DNA of 64,000 nt, from positions 45,132,501 to 45,196,500 of the forward strand of contig CM042142.1 of the NCBI GenBank assembly GCA_023376005.1, written 5' to 3'. The stretch comes from Doryteuthis pealeii (lineage: Eukaryota > Mollusca > Cephalopoda > Myopsida > Loliginidae). Position 1 is the stretch's first letter, and each line of letters begins with the position of its first letter. Positions 21,283 through 32,099 of the stretch are shown piece by piece. The position numbers were made by a program, and so were the translations under genes. The notes under the pieces were generated by a model. That model was not told where the DNA came from. It did not search any database and was given only the letters and a program-made list of their open reading frames with translations.

Positions 21283-21470
21283 TTGTCGTCAGTGATGTAA
21301 TCCGCCGGGTTCATTGGGAAGTTTCGGGTCTTCCAACATCAGACTTCCCTCGCCCTGTTGACCCTCTAAGAGGTGATCAAACTCTGGTACAACCACCAAC
21401 AACAATAACCGCTAAAAGACTTTGACTTTTGAGATATTTTTATGGACGGTAGAACTAACCTATTCAAATA
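21283..21470. other. Unclassified complex sequence
   Basis: Contains CCGCCGGGTTCATTGGGAAG and GTTGACCCTCTAAGAGG. No family was recognised. Confidence 0.4.
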
Positions 21471-21602
21471 CAAAGCACCGCGCATCTGATTGGTTGTTAG
21501 TAACAGCCAATGAGATGCGCGGTGCCCCATATTTAAATGACATACGTAACCAGAAACACTTTTCTCCGTACGGATTACGAGGCTTAGATGATTAGGTAAG
21601 TC
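21471..21602 (+). promoter_or_regulatory. Promoter-like palindrome: twin CCAAT boxes, TATA-like box, splice donor
   Basis: An inverted repeat GCACCGCGCATCT..ATTGG / CCAAT..AGATGCGCGGTGC (21475-21525) holds two CCAAT boxes in opposite orientation. ATATTTAAAT follows at 21530. About 55 bases further on, ATTAGGTAAGTC offers a consensus 5' splice site (21594-21600). The order fits a polymerase II promoter with a short first exon. It could equally be part of an LTR or a palindromic transposon. No downstream exon was found. Confidence 0.3.
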
Positions 21603-21688
21603 AACCCTTCTTTAATAATGCTAGGAGAAGAATGATTTTACTGATTTGTTTTACATTTTTTCAAATTTTATTTTTTTTTAGATTTTAT
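21603..21688. other. T-rich unclassified
   Basis: No recognised feature. Confidence 0.4.
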
Positions 21689-22024
21689 CTATTATATACC
21701 ATTTTGTACAATTTTTTTTAAATTTTATTTTATTTACACCCCCCTTATTTATTTTCCATTTTTATTTTATTTTACGTATTTACATGGTTTTAGCACTGTA
21801 TGAAACAGCCGTAACTTTTTATGTCGGTTTAGATTTCGATAATCTTATCTCGGGGACTACTTCACATTAAAATTATTATTAACCAAAGTTGAAAATACTT
21901 CGATAAACTTTCAGACATTGAATTTTTAAGCCCCACCAACTCAGTCAATATCTATCAAAAATAAATTATTACACCGCCCGGTGGGTGTTTTTTTTTTGTT
22001 TTTTTTTTGTTGTTTTTTTGCTAG
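21689..22024 (+). mobile_element. Helitron-like element, 3' end of the CTCCGGGCGGAG sub-family
   Basis: The 3' end is clear: hairpin ACACCGCCCGGTGGGTGT at 21971-21988, T-rich spacer, CTAG at 22021 before T. The body ATATCTATCAAAAATAAATT resembles the reverse complement of 40600-40640. The start (TCTATTATATACC after A) is tentative. Confidence 0.45.
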
Positions 22025-22794
22025 TTACACTAATACCCATTTTTGCCATCCAGCATTCACAGGAGCTTAGAATTTTTACTAGGTGTCCCATCCTCTTATA
22101 TAAAATTGTAGAGCATATTACTATAGCCTCAATCACCTTGTAAAATCGTTATCCTCATAGGAAATGGAATCCCTATCCACATCAAATCTCCACATCCATC
22201 TTAGTTCTTCTTAAAATCAGGAACACAGTGACTTAATTGGTGCACACATATCTTAATTTCTTGAGACACAACTTTAACATGCACGTGGAAGAACAATCAG
22301 AAAATACCATTATGTATCTATCCCCAAGGACTCTCTCACTGATTCTCCAGCTTTCCCATAGATTGGTCTGTCACGTGATTCAACAAATGAATCAGCAAAT
22401 AATGTTACTGGTCATAGCCTGCCTGTCATATTTATATGAATTTATTGGTACTGTATGATTTTCTATGAATCCATTAAATTTTACACTACATTACAAAAAT
22501 AATAGGTTATTCCTATTAATTATGTAACAATTTCATGGAGCATTGTTTTTGGGAGATCATGTTCAATAGCAATAATACAAAGTTTGTATCATCTACAATC
22601 TGGAAGCAAAGGCTCAATGTGTGCGGGGTTATCAAGAACAGAAGACAACATTTTGTGTTTTATTGTTTGTTTTTGAGGCATTGAATTTTTTACCAACAAA
22701 TATTTCTTTAGTATCAAAATGTATGTCATTGTTTTTTGTCTTCTCTCCTGTGTTATTAGGATGAGTTTTAAAAAAAATAATACAAAAGTAAAAA
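22025..22794. other. Unclassified
   Basis: Includes a fragment like the SINE family 1 head (CGTTATCCTCATAGGAAATG, 22147). The 73-codon plus frame at 22237-22458 has no recognised motif. Confidence 0.4.
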
Positions 22795-23155
22795 CAATAT
22801 AAAAAAAGAGAATGGAGGATAAAGAAAAAGAAAGAGGAAAAAGAAGGTAAGAGGAAAAAGAAGGAAGAGAAAACTTAACAGAAAAGAGGAGGGAGAGATA
22901 TCAGTGATAGGAGGAGGAGGGAAGCAGTAAGAGAGAAGGAAGAGAGTGATAGTGACATTGAAATGAAGAAAATGGGGACAGAGAGAGAGAGAATGGGAGG
23001 GTAAAAGGAAATTAGAGAGAACGAAGAAGGAGACAAAGAGAGAAAGAGAGAGAGAAAGAAAGGAGAGGCAAGTAAAAGGAAAGAAAAGAGAAAGAGGGAG
23101 AGGGAGAGAGAGATATGGAAGAAGGAAGCAAAGATAAAAGAAAGAGGGAGGCAAA

Positions 23156-23210
<55 letters not shown>

Positions 23211-24287
23211 AGGAAGTGGGATGCAAAGATAGAAATAGATAGAAAGAAGAGAGAGACAAAGAGAGAGGTAAAGAAGGAGAAGGCCAAAAATGAGAGAGAG
23301 TGAAGAGAGAGAGTGAGAGAGAGAGAGACAAAGACAAAATAAGAGAAACAAGCAGGTGAAAAAAGTCGTTGGGGCAGCCTAGTCGGTATCAGCCACAGAG
23401 AGGGAGGATCCCCTTTTCTCTAGACCAAGGAGATTGTTTTTGCATCTAAAGTGGAGCGCTACACCTACCATCAGTTCCTAACTTTACTGCACAGATCCCT
23501 GTTCTACTCATACACTGAATGGGCGAGGGCCAGTATCAAGCCAGGAACCTTGTGATACCTAGGCAAGTGCTCTACCGACTTAGCTAAACCAGCCCTTAGG
23601 AGGTGAAAAGAGAGAAGCAATAGAGAGGAATAGAGAGAGAGAGACAGATAGACAGACAGACAGACAGAAGGAAGAGGGAGACAAAAAGAGAGAAGAAAGA
23701 AAGGCAAAGAGAGAGAACGAAGAGGGAGGCAAAGAGAGAAAAAGGAAGTAGGTAGAGTGAGAAATCAGAGAGCATAGGGGATGTAGTGAAAAGGGGAGTA
23801 AAGGAGAAAGAGAGTGCAAAATGAGGTTAAAAAAACTAGAGTAAAGCAAAGGGAGAGATGAAATAATAGAGGAAGAGAAAGAAAGAAGGGAGAGGAAGGC
23901 AAATAGAAAGAGAGAGAGAGAGAGAGAGAAGTGAGAAGAAAAGAAAGAAGAGAAGAAAAAGAGGAGGAAAGAAATTGGAGGGAAAAAACTACAAAAGTTT
24001 GCAAAGTGGAAGGGACTAAAACAAGTGAGAAATAAATTGGGATTGATAAGTCAACAGATAAGGAGAGGGCAGTGAAAAACAGACAGAGACAGAAACAATC
24101 AGAGAGAGAGAGAGAGAGAGACAGAGAGAGAATGTGAAGAGGAGAGAGAGAGAGAGAGAGAGAGAATGAAAAGTAGAGAGAAGAGAAGAAAAAGAGAAGG
24201 AAAAGAATGGGAGAAGAACAACAAAAACATAGCTAAGATGAAATGAGAGATATAAATGGGAATGATAAATGAACAGACTAAGAAGAG

Positions 24288-24348
<61 letters not shown>

Positions 24349-24599
24349 TGTGTGTGTGTGTGTGTGTGTGAAAGAGAGTGTGTGTATATGAGACAGAGAA
24401 AGAAAGAGAGAGTGAGTGTGAGAGAGAGAAAAAGAAAGAGAAAGAGACAGACAGATAGACAGAGAGAGAGAGAGAGAGAGAGAGAAGGAAAGAGAAAGAG
24501 ACAGACAGATGGACAGAGAGAGAGAGAGAAGGAGAAAGAGAAAGAGACAGACAGATAGACAGAGAGAGAGAAGGAGAAAAGAGAAAGAGACAGACTGAT

Positions 24600-24645
<46 letters not shown>

Positions 24646-25094
24646 AGAGACAGACAGATATACAGAGAGAGAGAAAGAGAAAGAGACAGACAGATGGACA
24701 GAGAGAGAGAATGAGAAGAGAAAGAGACAGACAGATAGACAGAGAGAGAAGGAAAAAGAGAAAAGAGACAGACAGATAGACAGAGAGAGAGAGAGAGAGA
24801 CAGAGAGAGAGAGAGAGAAAGAGAAAGAGACAGACAGATAGACAGAGAGAGAGAAGGAGAAAGGGAGACAGACAGAGAGAGAGAGAGAGAGAAGGAGAAA
24901 TAGAAAAGAGACAGACAGACAGACAGAGAGAGAGTGAAGGAGAAATAGAAAGAGACAGACAGACAGAGAGAGAGAGAGAGAGAGAGAAAGAGAAGAGACA
25001 GACAGATAGACAGAGAGAGAGAGAGAAGGAGAAAGAGACAGACAGATAGACAGACAGATAGACAGATAGATAGAGTGAGTGTGTGAGTGTCAAT

Positions 25095-25125
<31 letters not shown>

Positions 25126-25335
25126 GGAGAAAGAAAAAGAGACAAACAGATAGAGAGAGACAGAGAACAGTAGTGAGAAATAGAAATGGGAATGATAAGT
25201 GACCATACAAAGAGAGAGAGAGAAAGAAAGAAAGTGAGTGTGAGAGAGAGAAAGAGAGAGTGAGAGATACAAACAGACAGACATAGACAAACAGACAGAC
25301 AGACAGACAGCGAACAGTTGTGAAAAATGGATAAA
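22795..25335. repeat. Purine (GA)n megatract, about 2.5 kb
   Basis: Almost pure purine on the plus strand, interrupted once by a SINE (23361-23597). From about 24390 a higher-order unit (AGAAAGAGACAGACAGATAG-type, roughly 70 to 110 bases) recurs. Minus frames of up to 360 codons are Ser/Leu/Phe strings and must not be annotated as proteins. A (TG)n run sits at 24346-24370. Confidence 0.95.
23361..23597 (-). mobile_element. SINE family 2 inserted in the purine tract
   Basis: AAAAGTCGTTGGGGCAGCCT at the 3' side, then the body, B-box complement near GGCCAGTATCAAGCC and A-box complement ACCGACTTAGCTAAACC. Purine tract on both sides shows it inserted into an existing array. Confidence 0.85.
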
Positions 25336-25654
25336 TAAGGAGTGTGTGTGTCTTACTCAAGTTGTTTAGACTGTATTATTTCACACCCACCAATTCCTAG
25401 TCAAACAGTTTTTTTTCCTCTGTCAAGTAGGCACCTGGCCAACTGTCTTTGTTGTCCTTTAGGCTGAGAGTGCGGAGGCAGACACAAGGGTTATTTTTTA
25501 ACCATCATTGCCTGGACATTTTCAGTGTGGACATCTTACCTATCCTTGTATACAAATAGACATGGACAATCCCATATCCATTCCTTTTACAATAACAGAA
25601 TATAAAAAGAACTATATAAATACACACACACACACAAATATATAAATATATATA

Positions 25655-25731
<77 letters not shown>

Positions 25732-25859
25732 GTATGTACTACCAAGACCTGTGGATGTACCACAGAATGGTAATTTAATTATTAAAACATTTGATGTTTA
25801 CTTCAGAGCTATTGCTAAATAGTTCAATATGCAAAAAGTATAATAATCTTGATTTTGCT
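25336..25859. other. Complex spacer, then TA/CA microsatellites
   Basis: 25336-25620 is non-repetitive with no recognised feature. (CA)n and (TA)n fill 25621-25730. 25731-25859 is unclassified. Confidence 0.55.
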
Positions 25860-26205
25860 AACTCCCTCTCTCACGTTTTTCTTTCTTTCTTTCTTTCTTT
25901 TCATCGTCTTTTCATTATGTGTGATTGCTTCTGTGAGCTCACCCCCTCTCTCTATCTTTCCCCTACTCTCTCTTTCTTTCTTATGATATTTTTCTCTGTG
26001 TCATTTTATCATAAAAACGGAATGGTCCAATATTTAGCTGAGGAGATGACACTCACAAGAAATAAGGATTTGGCGGATAAGCAGCACCAGATAATTAGAA
26101 TTTGCGTATTTATCATGGATGATTTGGACAGTCTCATTTTTAAATTTTTAACCAGAGAGTGTTGCAAGATAATAACAGTTAGAAGATTAAGGAACATGAG
26201 TATCA

Positions 26206-26235
<30 letters not shown>
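25860..26235 (+). repeat. Dispersed repeat family I, copy 1
   Basis: Matches 32105-32520: TCTCTATCTTTCCCCTACTC, AATGGTCCAATATTTAGCTG, AGCAGCACCAGATAATTAG, CCAGAGAGTGTTGCAAGATA and GAAGATTAAGGAACA, then TA. The plus frame includes MVQYLAEEMT and DLADKQHQII. The second copy has MVHYLAEVTT and LVDKQHQII, hinting at a once-coding element, but the family was not recognised. Confidence 0.65.
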
Positions 26236-26236
<1 letters not shown>

Positions 26237-26406
26237 AAGTATGTAAACACGATGTGTTTGGATATGGCTTTTTGCCGACAATTTTTTGGAGAATATGTGC
26301 TTAATTGGAGTCGTACCTAATTTTGAAAATTAATTGATTAATAATTAATTAATTAGGCGGGAATGTCTATGTAAATGTAAGACTAAACAAATTGAGAAAA
26401 ATCAAT

Positions 26407-26456
26407 CACTGTATGTACATTTCGGCCTATTAGGCCTCATCAGCAGAGCTATAGAT
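26407..26456 (-). ncRNA. Hammerhead ribozyme (minus strand)
   Basis: Minus-strand reading: stem I CTCTG (26448-26444), core CTGATGA (26443-26437), stem II GGCC, TAATA loop, GGCC (26436-26424), GAA (26423-26421), self-complementary stem III ATGTACAT, then A at the expected cleavage position (26412), and CAGTG, which closes stem I with one mismatch. The core matches the CUGANGA/GAA consensus. Confidence 0.75.
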
Positions 26457-26479
26457 ATCACGCACAGGGCGGTCTTCCT

Positions 26480-26535
26480 ATCTATAGCTCTGCTGATGAG
26501 GCCTAATAGGCCGAAATGTACATACAGAGATTGAT
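26480..26535 (+). ncRNA. Hammerhead ribozyme, type I (plus strand)
   Basis: CTCTG (26488-26492), CTGATGA (26493-26499), GGCC/GGCC stem II with TAATA loop (26500-26512), GAA (26513-26515), ATGT/ACAT stem III (26516-26523), A (26524) as the base before cleavage, then CAGAG (26525-26529), a perfect 5-bp partner of CTCTG. Outer ATC/GAT can extend stem I past an internal loop. Stem III has no loop, as in hammerheads that act as dimers in Penelope-like elements and retrozymes (known biology; activity here is inferred). Confidence 0.8.
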
Positions 26536-26648
26536 TTTTCTCGATTTGTTTAGCCTTACATTTAAATAGGCATTCCCGCCTAATTAATTAATTATTAATC
26601 AATTAATTTTCAAAATTAGGTACGACTCCAATTAAACACATATTCTCC

Positions 26649-26652
<4 letters not shown>

Positions 26653-26682
<30 letters not shown>
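26653..26682. repeat. (TA)n microsatellite
   Basis: TA run between the palindrome and the next repeat. Confidence 0.85.
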
Positions 26683-26684
<2 letters not shown>

Positions 26685-26880
26685 TCATCATCATCATCAT
26701 CATTATCATCATCAGGTTACACCACAAAAATAGATCTCCATGACTCTAACTCTTCATCTATTCCTATCTGTTACTGCTACTGGTAGGTCTTCTGCACACC
26801 ATCTGGTGTCCATGTAGAACTGAACCATGTAAGTTTTACTGGTCGACCCACACTAGTGTGTCCATGTGCAGGTACACATT
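26683..26880 (-). pseudogene. LINE 3' end with (ATG)n tail, minus strand
   Basis: The plus strand begins with (TCA)n. On the minus strand, CACATGGACACACTAGTG, then a stretch reading like DGVQKTY and ELESWRSI, ends in (ATG)n. It resembles 45000-45215 and the arms of 46327-46677, so it belongs to the (ATG)n-tailed LINE type. Frames are broken. Confidence 0.55.
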
Positions 26881-27039
26881 AGATGACATCACTTGTTTGA
26901 TATTTTTCCTTCTTTTGCTTTATATCTGAAATAATTTCAAATAGAATATTCTGTGCATATGAACGAAATTTGATCGAAAAACGTGTTGGCAAATAACAGT
27001 TATAAATTTAATACATACCAAAGTATATATATTTTTCTT
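26881..27039. other. Unclassified
   Basis: AT-rich, nothing recognised. Confidence 0.4.
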
Positions 27040-27237
27040 AGTTCGATACTGGTCCTCGCCAACTCAGCGTATGAGTAGCACAGAGATCTGTGCGGTAAAG
27101 TAAGAAGCTGATGGTAGGTGTGGCGCTCCACCTCAGATGCCAAAACAATCTCCTTGGTCTAGCCCTATTGAAAAGGGGATAGACTCCCTCGCTGACTGGC
27201 TGATACCGACATTAGGCCTCCCCAACGACTTTACTTT
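27040..27237 (+). mobile_element. SINE family 2, 5'-truncated
   Basis: Starts at the B-box (AGTTCGATACTGG) and keeps the whole body through CCCCAACGACTTTACTTTAT. The 70-codon frame across it is incidental. Confidence 0.85.
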
Positions 27238-27240
27238 ATA

Positions 27241-27277
<37 letters not shown>

Positions 27278-27361
27278 TTTACACTTATGATTGAAGTTGA
27301 ATGCAAAAAACATTTTCAATCTGTAATAAAATATACTGTATTCAATTAATATATATATATT

Positions 27362-27394
<33 letters not shown>

Positions 27395-27583
27395 ATGTGT
27401 GTGTGTGTGTATCTATGTATAAGTAATGAAGATGGAAATAAATCCGACATATGTTGAGAAGATGAATTGAAAAACATAAATATATATGTAATAAATTTCA
27501 TTCATACAAATATATTTGTTTTTCCATTTATCTTCTCAATATATTCATATATATATATATATATATATATATTCCATCAGTAT

Positions 27584-27653
<70 letters not shown>

Positions 27654-28403
27654 TTTGTAGGGGTTCTACATGTGAAGATTAACGCAATAAAGTTGATCTT
27701 GTATGAAATCCTGTTTTTGGTTGTGAGGAGAATACAATAGTTTCCTCAAAGACTGAAAAAAATTGATAAAAAAATTTCATGGTGGAATGATTTTCAGAAA
27801 TGTCTGGAGAGGAAACAAAAGAACAGGCTGATCAATGTGGGTAAATTCCCCTGACTTTTGGGTTCTATCTGCTATACATTGGTCTGTATCTTATTTTTCA
27901 AAAACACACAGGATTAGTATATCTTTCTTTACATACAAAGATATACATAGTAATCTATCTATTTACATATTGTTAATATTGATAATTCAATATATATATA
28001 TATATATTCAAAGTCACATTATAAATCAACATATTTATTGATTTAGAAGCACACACATTATATATATATATATATATAGTCAAATATATAAATATGTATA
28101 TAAAGAGATATTTAACAATATATGCCTACAAAAAAAAGATATATTCATAAATATATATTTAGAGAGACATACTTATATACAGACACATAAAGAGATATAC
28201 ATACATATATATACACATACATAAAGATACATATATACATGCATATATACACACATAGATATATGTATACAAATATACACAAACATAAACATATATATAT
28301 GCACACACACATACTTATATATATAAATAAAGATAAATATATATAGAGAGAAATACTTATATACAAATATATCAAGAGATATACATACATGTAAAGAAGG
28401 ATA

Positions 28404-28471
<68 letters not shown>

Positions 28472-28570
28472 CATACATAAAGATATATCTATATTATTAC
28501 ATATATATATGCATACATATATAAGCATAAATAAAAAGGAATATACATATACATATATATACATATATAT
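27238..28570. repeat. TA, CT, TG and TATACA microsatellite-rich DNA
   Basis: TA tracts at about 27250-27280, 27350-27390, 27545-27575, 27605-27650, 27990-28010, 28060-28080 and 28430-28470. (ATACAC/ATATAC)-type sequence fills 28140-28560, with (ATCT)n at 28404-28440. 27660-27960 is non-repetitive but unrecognised. Confidence 0.7.
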
Positions 28571-28757
28571 AGTAAAGTAAAATCGTCGGGGTGGCCTAAA
28601 GTCGGTATCAGCCAATCAGTGAGGAGTCTATCCCCTTTTCACTAGCCCCACACCTACCATCGGCTCCTTAATTTACTGCACAGATCTCTGTGCTACTCAT
28701 ACGCTGATTTGGTGAGGGTCAGTATCAAACTAGGAACCTTGTAGTTTCTAGCCTACC
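28571..28757 (-). mobile_element. SINE family 2, 5'-truncated
   Basis: AAAATCGTCGGGGTGGCCTA, GGTATCAGCCAATCAGTGAG, then CTACTCATACGCTGATTTGG, ending at GTAGTTTCTAGCCTACC. The A-box end is missing. Confidence 0.85.
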
Positions 28758-28958
28758 ACACATGTATACATATATACACGTACTCATAAAAATGAGATAT
28801 ATATGCATATATATATATATATACATATATATACATGCACATAGACATGAATATATATATATATGTGTGTGTGTGTCTGTGTCTGTAAAAATGTATATAC
28901 ATATGATATACATATATATATATATATATGTATATAAAAACAAAAACAATATATATGC

Positions 28959-28990
<32 letters not shown>

Positions 28991-29054
28991 ATAAAATATA
29001 AATAAAGGCATGTATAATATATATTATTTATTTATATATTCATAAATACATACA

Positions 29055-29100
<46 letters not shown>

Positions 29101-29142
29101 GTATATATATTATATTATATAATATTATATATATATAATATA
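28758..29142. repeat. TA/TG/CA microsatellites with one arm of a direct repeat
   Basis: 28979-29070 (GTATGTATATAAAATATAAA, TAAAGGCATGTATAATATA, CATACATTCATATAT) recurs at 29806-29900, immediately beyond the Helitron-like element. Confidence 0.8.
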
Positions 29143-29797
29143 TACTAGCAAATATATGCACCCTCCAGGTGAAAGTATTTAAGTTTTAATGTAATAAAAT
29201 ATTGTATTAAATTAGAAAGGCTAATGAAACTAAATAAGAATACAGATAAAAAGATTTAAAACAGAGGGAGTATAATAAAAGATTTTAAACAGGGAGTATA
29301 ATAAAAAATGGAACAACTGAAACTTACTCTTCCATCACTCTCGTCTTTCATTGTTATTTTTTCTAATTTAAGTATTTAGTTATAAGAGGAAGTAAAGAAT
29401 AAAATGACAGTTATTTTATCTTGTTAATGGATTTCATTTAAGATTCATTGAAGAGATTTTTGCTTATATTCATTAAAATAAAACCAAACAGTTAGAAATC
29501 AATGATACTAAGCACATATTTATTAAATTCGATTTTTTAATATTAATATGCAAATTAGTCTTCCCGTTCACACTGTAAACCACTATTTTGTTGTATATAT
29601 AAATATAATTGCATGTTGTCCGTATGTAGACATAATTAACAGTATTAATAATGTAAGACAATTTTATTAATAATTGATGTTTAGATAAAAATAAAATCAT
29701 GGAGAATGTGATGTCAAAAACTAAGGGAATTGTGACTTGAGTAGGAATATAGTTTCGCTTACAGACAGAAAAACACACAATCTCCATTATAATAAGA
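29143..29797 (-). mobile_element. Helitron-like element, family D, flanked by long direct repeats
   Basis: Plus-strand left end TATACTAGCAAATATATGCA with the CCTCCAGGTG hairpin, which is weakened relative to 15471. The right end is ACACACAATCTCCATTATAA. Contains a small internal duplication (GGGAGTATAATAAA, twice near 29262-29302). About 95 bases of flanking DNA are duplicated on either side. Confidence 0.65.
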
Positions 29798-30014
29798 AGA
29801 TATATATATGTATGTATATAAAATATAAATAAAGGCATGTATAATATATATTATTTATTTATATATTCATAAAAACATACATTCATATATATATATATAA
29901 TATATATATATTATATTATATATATATCATATGTATATATGATATATATATAAATATATATATAAATATATATATATAAATATAAATATATATAAAATAA
30001 ATAAATAAATAAAA

Positions 30015-30050
<36 letters not shown>

Positions 30051-30051
30051 G
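29798..30051. repeat. Second direct-repeat arm and TA tracts
   Basis: 29806-29900 repeats 28979-29070. TA and TAAA tracts follow to 30045. Confidence 0.8.
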
Positions 30052-30327
30052 TGTGCATATGTACTTATAGACATATTTATAAAGGAGTGATGAAAAGTGT
30101 CTAAAAGAGACATTTTTCTGAATGGCAACAAAGGATTGTTGTATCCTAGTTTTTAACACCACTTTTTCCGGGATATCAATAGGCCGGCACCATTTATGTT
30201 TTGGTGAATCAGTTCCACTCCACTTTGAGAATTCCTGGCAGTCTTTTTCTTTAAAATATCCCTTGACAGATACCACATCAATTTTGATTCTGTTTGCTGA
30301 AATGGTTGCCGAGAAATTATGTTCCAA
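30052..30327 (-). CDS. Unrecognised open frame, about 90 complex codons
   Basis: A minus frame from ATG at 30327 reads MEHNFSATISANRIKIDVVS, continues with KDCQEFSKWSGTDSPKHKW and ends in normal-complexity sequence before running into translated TA repeat (formal frame to 29911). Unlike most frames here, its composition is protein-like and it contains no repeat I recognise. No signal peptide, membrane segment or domain is evident. The frame on the opposite strand (30122-30331) is also open. It may be a transposon-derived ORF, an exon or chance. Confidence 0.2.
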
Positions 30328-30584
30328 ATAAAAGAAGAAGAAGAAAAGAAAGTGAATAAATGATAAAATAAAAAAAAGTGTTTTTTTTTTGTTTGGTTTC
30401 TTTTGTTTTTTTTTTATTTATGGGATGGTCAGTGTATTCTAAATGTTGAGATTGCAGACAAGTTTGGACATCTTCATCTACAAAAAGAAATTTTCTCTGT
30501 CCTTGTCTCAATAGAAGTGAGTGGTCATTAATTGAATTTAAAGTTAAAAAATGATATATATAATTTTTCTGGTTATTTCCTAGT
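30328..30584. other. Unclassified, T/A homopolymer-rich
   Basis: Contains T-rich runs near 30380-30420. Nothing recognised. Confidence 0.4.
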
Positions 30585-30960
30585 TGAGTAACATGATATT
30601 ATAGGTTGACCCAGAAAAAACAGAACTCAAATTATTTATTTATTTTCCAATTAAACTATCCTTAAACCCCAACCCTAACCCTAACCCTAACACTAAACCC
30701 TAAGCCTAACCCTACCCCCCCCTAGTTGAGTAACATAATATTACAGGGTGACCCAGAAAAAACAGAACCCACAAATTTTGTTATAAAACTGTTAATTTTA
30801 ATCTTTTAACTTAAGTCCAACAAGGGTTAGGGTTTAGGGTTTAGAGTTAAGGTTAGGGCTAGGGTTAGGGTTGGGGTTTAGGGTTAGTTTAATAAGAAAA
30901 TAAATAAATATTTTGGGTTCTATTTTTTCTGAGTCACTCATGTTACTCAACTAGGAAATA
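30585..30960. mobile_element. Telomere-like-core transposon (family T-B)
   Basis: TATTTCCTAGTTGAGTAACA at the left, and the complement ending AACTAGGAAATA at the right. CCCTAACCCTAACCCTAACC on the left half and TTAGGG-like repeats on the right half, plus the shared GACCCAGAAAAAACAGAAC motif. No exact target duplication seen. Confidence 0.8.
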
Positions 30961-30979
30961 AACATTTTTCTTTTATATA

Positions 30980-31592
30980 TACTAGCAAATATATGCACCC
31001 TCCGGGTGCAAGTATTTAAGTTTTAATGTAATAAAATATTGTATCAAATTAGAAATGCTAATGAAACTAAATAAGAAAGCAGATAAAAATATTTGAAACA
31101 GGGGAGGGTATAATAAAGAAATAGAACAACTGAAACTTACTCTTCCCTCACTCCCGTCTTTCATTGCTAAATTTTCCAAATTTAACTATTTAGTTAAAAT
31201 AGGAAGTAAAAAATAAAATTACAGTTATTTTTTCTTGTTAATGGATTTCTTTTAAGATTTATCCCAGAGATTTTATATAATATTCATTAAGATAAAACCA
31301 AACAAATAAAAATCAGTAATACTAAGCACATATTTATTAAATTCGATTTTTTAATATTAATATGCAAATTAGCCTTCCCATTCACACTGTAAACTGCTAT
31401 TTTGTTGTATATATAAATACAATTGCATGTTATTAGTATGTAGATATTACCAACAGTATTAATAATGTAAAACAATTTTATTAATAATTGAGGTTTAAAT
31501 AAAAGATAAAATTCTGTAGAAGGAATTGTTACTTGAATAGTAATATAGTTTCGGTTACAGACAGAAAAACACACAATCTCCATTATAATAAG
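30980..31592 (-). mobile_element. Helitron-like element, family D
   Basis: TACTAGCAAATATATGCACC with the perfect TGCACCCTCCGGGTGCA hairpin, and the end ACAATCTCCATTATAATAAG. A minus frame of 98 codons is shared with 29473-29838 but is AT-driven and likely non-coding. Confidence 0.65.
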
Positions 31593-31832
31593 ATATATAT
31601 ATATATATTAAATTTCAGGTGACATACATCTCACGATTTCGAAACAATGCCTGACTCTTGCTCATTCATTTTTTTTTCATACTTATTTTATTTATTTTCC
31701 AATTAAATTATATTCAGTTGTCAAAAACAACCTTGAAAAAGCATGGAGGCCAGACAAAATATTGAAGAAATAAAAGGACAAAACAATGGTTATATATTAG
31801 AAAATATATATATATATATATCAATCTATCTA

Positions 31833-31921
<89 letters not shown>

Positions 31922-31967
31922 GGAGAGAGAAAGAGAGAGAGATAGATAGATGGATTGGTAGATAGAT

Positions 31968-32006
<39 letters not shown>

Positions 32007-32099
32007 TAGATAGATAGATAGATAGATAGATTAATAAATAGATAGAATGATAGATAGATAGAGATATCTAAGTTAGGGTAACGAAGACATAAAGTTTAC
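31593..32099. repeat. Unclassified DNA, then TA/GA/GATA microsatellites
   Basis: 31600-31800 unclassified. (TA)n, (GA)n and (GATA)n from about 31805 to 32062. Confidence 0.7.

Larger units (their letters stand above)
26283..26652. repeat. Long palindrome carrying hammerhead ribozymes
   Basis: Arms of about 170 bases (26283-26456 and 26480-26652) are near-perfect reverse complements around a 23-base loop (CACGCACAGGGCGGTC-type). Each arm holds, from centre outward, a hammerhead ribozyme, then CAATTTGT/AGACTAAAC-type sequence, ATTAATTAATTATTAATC and AATTAGGTACGACTCCAATT. A transcript from either strand would contain one sense hammerhead and could fold as one long hairpin. Confidence 0.9.

Noticed and set aside
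24099..25360. Long minus-strand open frames of 348 and 360 codons
   Set aside because: They are translations of (GA)n complements (Ser/Leu/Cys/Phe strings). Parallel frames are open in several phases, as expected of simple repeats.
26690..26720. Second hammerhead core (CTGATGA complement) beside the palindrome
   Set aside because: It is part of a (TCA)n tract with no stem II or GAA half.
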